64,000 nucleotides of DNA from an uncultured Pelagibacteraceae bacterium (GTDB lineage Bacteria > Pseudomonadota > Alphaproteobacteria > Pelagibacterales > Pelagibacteraceae). Under the pieces are notes generated by a model, which worked only from the letters and a program-made list of their open reading frames with translations, was not told the DNA's origin and ran no database searches. The stretch is taken from NCBI GenBank assembly GCA_902581585.1, contig CACHPB010000001.1, positions 124,001 through 188,000 on the forward strand. The letters run 5' to 3'. Shown one piece after another: positions 60,469 through 64,000 of the stretch; the first letter of the stretch is position 1; every line of letters starts with the position of its first letter. Both the position numbers and the translations under genes were made by a program.

Positions 60469-62288
60469 TGTGTGGAATAGTTGGAATAATAAGCTCTAAA
60501 GAAGTTTCTGCTAGAATAATTAACTCATTAAAAAAACTTGAATACAGAGGTTATGACTCTGCTGGAATTGCGACTTTAGTAAATGGAAATATTAACGAAG
60601 TTAAATGTGAGGGAAGAGTAGATTTACTAGAGAGAGACATTCACAAATTTAAACTTAAAGGAGATATAGGTATTGGACACGTCAGATGGGCAACACATGG
60701 CAAGCCAAGTAAAATTAATGCTCATCCTCACTCATCAGAGCAAGTTTCAGTTGTACATAATGGGATTATAGAAAATTCAACAATATTGAAAAAGTTTTTA
60801 GAAAAAAAGGGGTATGTATTTAAATCACAAACTGACACTGAGGTAATAGCTCATTTAGTTACAGATTATTTAAAAAAAAATTCATTAAAAGATACAATAA
60901 TTAAAGTTCTTAAAAAACTTCATGGTAGTTTTGCACTTGGTATAATATTCAAAAGTGAAAATAATTTAATTGTAGGAGCAAGAAGAGGATCACCTTTGGC
61001 TGTAGGCTATGGCCCAGATGAAAATTATCTTGGATCAGACTCTTATGCTCTAAAATCTATGACAAATAAAATTTCATACTTAGATGATGGAGAGTTTTGT
61101 TTTTTGAAAAAAGATCAAATAGAGTTTTTTGATAGTGATGGAGTAAAAATAAATAAAAAAGTGATGAATTTATCTAAAGACGATCTAAATTATGATAAAG
61201 GAGATTATAAATATTTCATGGAAAAAGAAATCGATGAGCAACCATACACTATTAATAATTGTATCAATGAATATGTTGATAAGCATAACAACCAAATTAA
61301 TATTTATAATTTTCCTTGGAAAATAAGTTCTATAAAATCAGTAATGTTGATTGGTTGTGGTACAGCTTTTCACTCCTGTTTAATTGCAAAATATTGGATG
61401 GAACAAAATACCAATTTGGATATAACTGTTGATATAGCATCAGAATTTAGATACCGAAAAGTCAGATTTAAAAAAGATTGCCTATATGTTTTTGTTTCTC
61501 AGTCTGGTGAGACTGCTGATACTTACGCAGCACTAGATTTGTGTAAAAAAAATAAAATGAAAACTTGCGCTGTAATAAATGTCATAGAAAGCTCAATTGC
61601 CAGAGATGCAGATTTAGTATTACCTATTTATTGTGGTCAGGAAATTGGAGTGGCATCCACAAAAGCATTTATTGGTCAAATGTTGGTATTATATATATTA
61701 TCAACAAAAATTTCTTTTGACCAAAATTGTATAAGTAAAAAAACGTATCAATCTAAGATAAAAAATTTATTAAATTTATCCAAATCAACTAAAAAAACAC
61801 TTAAACAAGATCAAAAAATATTTAATATTGGTAAAGTTTTTGCACAGGCAAAAGGCTCAATGTTTTTAGGTAGGGGTTTTTCTTTTCCCATAGCTCTTGA
61901 GGGAGCTCTAAAGCTCAAAGAATTAGCTTATGTGCACGCTGAAGGTTATCCAGCAGGTGAAATGAAACATGGACCATTAGCTCTTATTGAGGAAGGAATG
62001 CCTGTAGTTGTTTTAGCACCTAGAGATGAACATTACAAAAAAACAATTTCCAACATGCAAGAGGTGATTGCAAGAGGTGCTAAAGTTTTATTAATAACCA
62101 ATAAAAACAAGGATGAGGTAATTTCAGAAAATATCTGGGAAAAAATTGAAGTTGATAAATTAGATGATGAGCTAATCCCTTTTTTAATGACAATACCTCT
62201 GCAAAAACTTGCATTTTTTTCAGCATTAGTAAAAGGATACGACATTGATAAACCAAGAAATTTGGCAAAATCTGTAACAGTTGAATAA
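60468..62288 (+). CDS. glmS: Glucosamine-fructose-6-phosphate aminotransferase
   Basis: A 606-residue enzyme. Mature N-terminus is CGIVGIISSKE (nucleophile Cys2 of the glutaminase domain), with LEYRGYDSAGIA and HVRWATHGKPS. The isomerase half (about 240-606) has two SIS domains, with the IGCGTAFHSCLIAKYW and FVSQSGETADT sequences, GRGFSFPIALEGALKLKELAYVHAEGYPAGEMKHGPLALI and the C-terminal KPRNLAKSVTVE. It makes glucosamine-6-phosphate for cell wall and LPS. Normal length. Confidence 0.95.
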   Translation: MCGIVGIISSKEVSARIINSLKKLEYRGYDSAGIATLVNGNINEVKCEGRVDLLERDIHKFKLKGDIGIGHVRWATHGKPSKINAHPHSSEQVSVVHNGIIENSTILKKFLEKKGYVFKSQTDTEVIAHLVTDYLKKNSLKDTIIKVLKKLHGSFALGIIFKSENNLIVGARRGSPLAVGYGPDENYLGSDSYALKSMTNKISYLDDGEFCFLKKDQIEFFDSDGVKINKKVMNLSKDDLNYDKGDYKYFMEKEIDEQPYTINNCINEYVDKHNNQINIYNFPWKISSIKSVMLIGCGTAFHSCLIAKYWMEQNTNLDITVDIASEFRYRKVRFKKDCLYVFVSQSGETADTYAALDLCKKNKMKTCAVINVIESSIARDADLVLPIYCGQEIGVASTKAFIGQMLVLYILSTKISFDQNCISKKTYQSKIKNLLNLSKSTKKTLKQDQKIFNIGKVFAQAKGSMFLGRGFSFPIALEGALKLKELAYVHAEGYPAGEMKHGPLALIEEGMPVVVLAPRDEHYKKTISNMQEVIARGAKVLLITNKNKDEVISENIWEKIEVDKLDDELIPFLMTIPLQKLAFFSALVKGYDIDKPRNLAKSVTVE

Positions 62289-63060
62289 TTTGTATTTTTA
62301 TTTATCTAAAATTTTTGCACCATTTTTAAACTTTGGAAATATAGTTATTCTAGGTTTAATTTTAAGTATTTTCTTATATTTTAAATTTAAAAACAAATTA
62401 ATTAAATTTACATTAATTCTTTTTTCATCAATTATTTTATTATTTGGTTTTTTACCAATAGGATCTTATGGGATAAAGCAATTAGAAAAAAATTACATAT
62501 CTCAAAACAATGATTTTCAAATAAATAATATTATTGTTTTAGGGGGAGCTGAATCAATTCTTCTAACTAAACAAACAAAAAAATTAAACCTTAATGATAG
62601 TTCTGAAAGATTAATTTCATCAGTAAATTTAGCCTTAAAAAATAAAAATTCTCAGATAATCTATATAGGGGGTTCGGGTTTATTAAATAACAACAATCAA
62701 ATTTCTGAGGTTGATGTAGCTAAAATGTTCTACAACGAGATAGGATTTGATATAGAAAGAGTACGTTTTATTTCAGGATCTAGAAATACAATTGAAAATT
62801 TATTAAAATTCAAAGATTTAAAAATTAATAAACCAGGCGATATACTAATAACTTCAGCTTTTCATATGAATAGATCTCTGATTATATCAAAAAAACTTGA
62901 ATTAGATCTCTTACCTTATGCTGTCGATTTTAGAGCATCAAATTCAAATATTGATATAATAAGTTACTATCAATCTTTTAGTATTCTGAAAAATCTACTA
63001 AATTTTAATTTATTCTTTAGAGAACTTATAGGAAACACTATTACTAAATTAGTCTTATAG
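62281..63060 (+). CDS. YdcF/DUF218 family membrane protein
   Basis: A 259-residue protein with two N-terminal TM helices (about residues 12-34 and 40-60) and a DUF218 domain (IIVLGGAESIL, about 86-96; IIYIGGSGLLNN; ESRNTIENLL-like SGSRNTIENLLKF, about 165-177; LITSAFHMNRS, about 192-202). It begins with TTG overlapping glmS by 8 bp. DUF218 proteins such as ElyC/SanA/YdcF affect envelope biogenesis; the position behind glmS fits. Confidence 0.82.
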   Translation: MNNLYFYLSKIFAPFLNFGNIVILGLILSIFLYFKFKNKLIKFTLILFSSIILLFGFLPIGSYGIKQLEKNYISQNNDFQINNIIVLGGAESILLTKQTKKLNLNDSSERLISSVNLALKNKNSQIIYIGGSGLLNNNNQISEVDVAKMFYNEIGFDIERVRFISGSRNTIENLLKFKDLKINKPGDILITSAFHMNRSLIISKKLELDLLPYAVDFRASNSNIDIISYYQSFSILKNLLNFNLFFRELIGNTITKLVL

Positions 63061-63178
63061 TTTTTAGCAAAAGTAAATAAATACAATAAATAATAAGAGT
63101 TTATCACAATTTTTACATTGAAAAAAAATATACTTTTTTTTTTATAAATTGGATGTATATACACCTTGAGATTGAATT

Positions 63179-64000
63179 ATGAAAAAATGGAAAATAAATA
63201 GTTGGAGAAATTATCCTGTTAAACATATTCCTGAGTATGAGGATCAGGGTGAATTAGATTTAGTTTTAAGTAAATTAAAAAATTTTCCTCCATTAGTTTT
63301 CGCAGGCGAAACTAGGCATTTAAAAGATCAATTAGCAAATGTTACAGATGGAAAAGCTTTTTTGTTGCAAGGAGGTGATTGCGCCGAGAGTTTTGCTGAA
63401 TTTAATCCTGACAATATTAGAGATTATTTCAAGTTAATGCTTCAGATGTCTTTAGTATTAACATATTCAGCTTCCTTACCTGTTGTAAAATTAGGTAGAA
63501 TTGCTGGTCAATTTTCAAAACCCAGAAGTGCTCCTACAGAGAAAATAGGTGATACAGAACTACCAAGTTATTTAGGTGACAACATAAATTCAATAGAATT
63601 TACAAAAAAAGCTCGAGTACCAGATCCAAAAAGACTTTTTAGAGCATATTCACAGTCCGCTTCAACATTAAATTTATTAAGAGCATTTTCAAATGGCGGA
63701 TTCGCAGATTTAAAAAATGTTCACATGTGGAACTTAGGTTATATTAAATCAGCAACACAGGCTAAAAAATTTAAAGAGTTAGAAGATAAAATTGCAGATG
63801 CTCTAGCTTTTATGGAGGCTTGTGGGATAACTTCAGATTTTAATAGAAGACTATATACTGTAAATTTTTGGACTTCTCATGAAGCGTTACATTTACCTTT
63901 TGAAGAAACAATGACAAGAATTGACTCAACCACAGGTGAATATCACGATACGTCTGCTCATTTTGTTTGGATTGGTGATAGAACCAGACAGATTGATGGT
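63179..64000 (+). CDS. 3-deoxy-7-phosphoheptulonate (DAHP) synthase, class II, N-terminal part
   Basis: The gene runs off the right edge; 274 codons are visible. The class II (plant-type) hallmarks are present: WKINSWRNYPVKHIPEY at the start, AFLLQGGDCAESFAEFN (with the metal-ligand Cys), LPVVKLGRIAGQFSKPRSAPTEKI and TSAHFVWIGDRTRQIDG. It condenses PEP and erythrose-4-phosphate as the first step of aromatic amino acid synthesis. Class II proteins are about 450 residues, so some 180 lie beyond the edge. The 118-bp upstream gap is AT-rich with a weak TTGAAA/TATAAA pair at a non-ideal 19-bp spacing. Confidence 0.92.
   Translation, partial: MKKWKINSWRNYPVKHIPEYEDQGELDLVLSKLKNFPPLVFAGETRHLKDQLANVTDGKAFLLQGGDCAESFAEFNPDNIRDYFKLMLQMSLVLTYSASLPVVKLGRIAGQFSKPRSAPTEKIGDTELPSYLGDNINSIEFTKKARVPDPKRLFRAYSQSASTLNLLRAFSNGGFADLKNVHMWNLGYIKSATQAKKFKELEDKIADALAFMEACGITSDFNRRLYTVNFWTSHEALHLPFEETMTRIDSTTGEYHDTSAHFVWIGDRTRQIDG

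Noticed and set aside
1-64000. CRISPR arrays, insertion sequences, integrases, att sites or phage genes.
   Set aside because: No regularly spaced repeats, transposase or integrase motifs were found. Runs of A or T are ordinary for this composition.

Overview
The window is a very AT-rich, tightly packed bacterial chromosome segment. Its gene content and style point to the SAR11 clade (Candidatus Pelagibacter or a close relative) of marine Alphaproteobacteria. Supporting signs are the low G+C, neighbouring genes that abut or overlap by a few bases, no gene-free gap over 300 bp, several TRAP/TTT/ABC uptake systems with periplasmic binding proteins, AprA beside organosulfonate genes, and short versions of normally larger proteins (a GlmU half, a fused SpeD-SpeE). 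The lineage is an inference from composition and gene content, not from a marker phylogeny. No CRISPR array, insertion sequence, phage or rRNA was seen. There is one tRNA (CAT anticodon).

Layout. 1-5298: sulfur module: the end of aprA, a small unknown gene, a TauE/SafE exporter, sulfolactate sulfo-lyase (suyAB) and sulfoacetaldehyde acetyltransferase (xsc). Sulfonates would be split to central metabolites plus sulfite, which is oxidised or exported. 5350-9900: an SxtJ-like / DUF5989 / carbamoyltransferase unit, a fatty-acid desaturase, a small membrane protein and a secreted alpha/beta hydrolase. 9897-12698: a TRAP transporter. 12830-15120: a small membrane protein, a GST, a lipoprotein, the tRNA and a methyltransferase. 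15122-22192: methylthioadenosine (MTA) and polyamine region: apt, mtnP, a PhyH-type dioxygenase, mtnA, a degraded BKACE gene fragment, a class II aldolase/short-chain dehydrogenase fusion and an AdoMet decarboxylase/spermidine synthase fusion. Together these could form a complete MTA-to-DHAP shunt.

22251-34174: an ABC amino-acid-type transporter without its ATPase, a nitrilase-family amidase, a MATE exporter, DUF6165, GT9, a second TauE, an AbrB-type membrane protein, and a tripartite tricarboxylate transporter operon ending in a Tat-exported flavin amine oxidase. 34171-42964: a membrane protein, a glycosyltransferase, a thiol-redox protein, a gamma carbonic anhydrase, a four-gene cluster of secreted proteins of which three carry HExxH zinc motifs, an FMN-binding protein, a beta-hydroxyacid dehydrogenase and an MFS transporter. 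43007-50785: rpoZ, a CoA-transferase, a TRAP operon followed by malonyl-CoA decarboxylase (a likely malonate pathway), dusA and a third TauE. 50786-64000: a phosphohexomutase, nrdAB behind candidate NrdR boxes, the 2-methylcitrate genes prpDBC, gph, a half-length GlmU with glmS, a YdcF protein, and the start of a class II DAHP synthase gene cut by the window edge.

A recurring regulatory pattern is visible. In three uptake operons a strong hairpin sits exactly between the binding-protein gene and the first membrane-subunit gene, and in two of them it includes the ribosome-binding site or start codon of the membrane subunit. Two of these operons also share nearly the same promoter, TTGAC(A/T)-N17-TTTAAT, at the same distance from the start codon.
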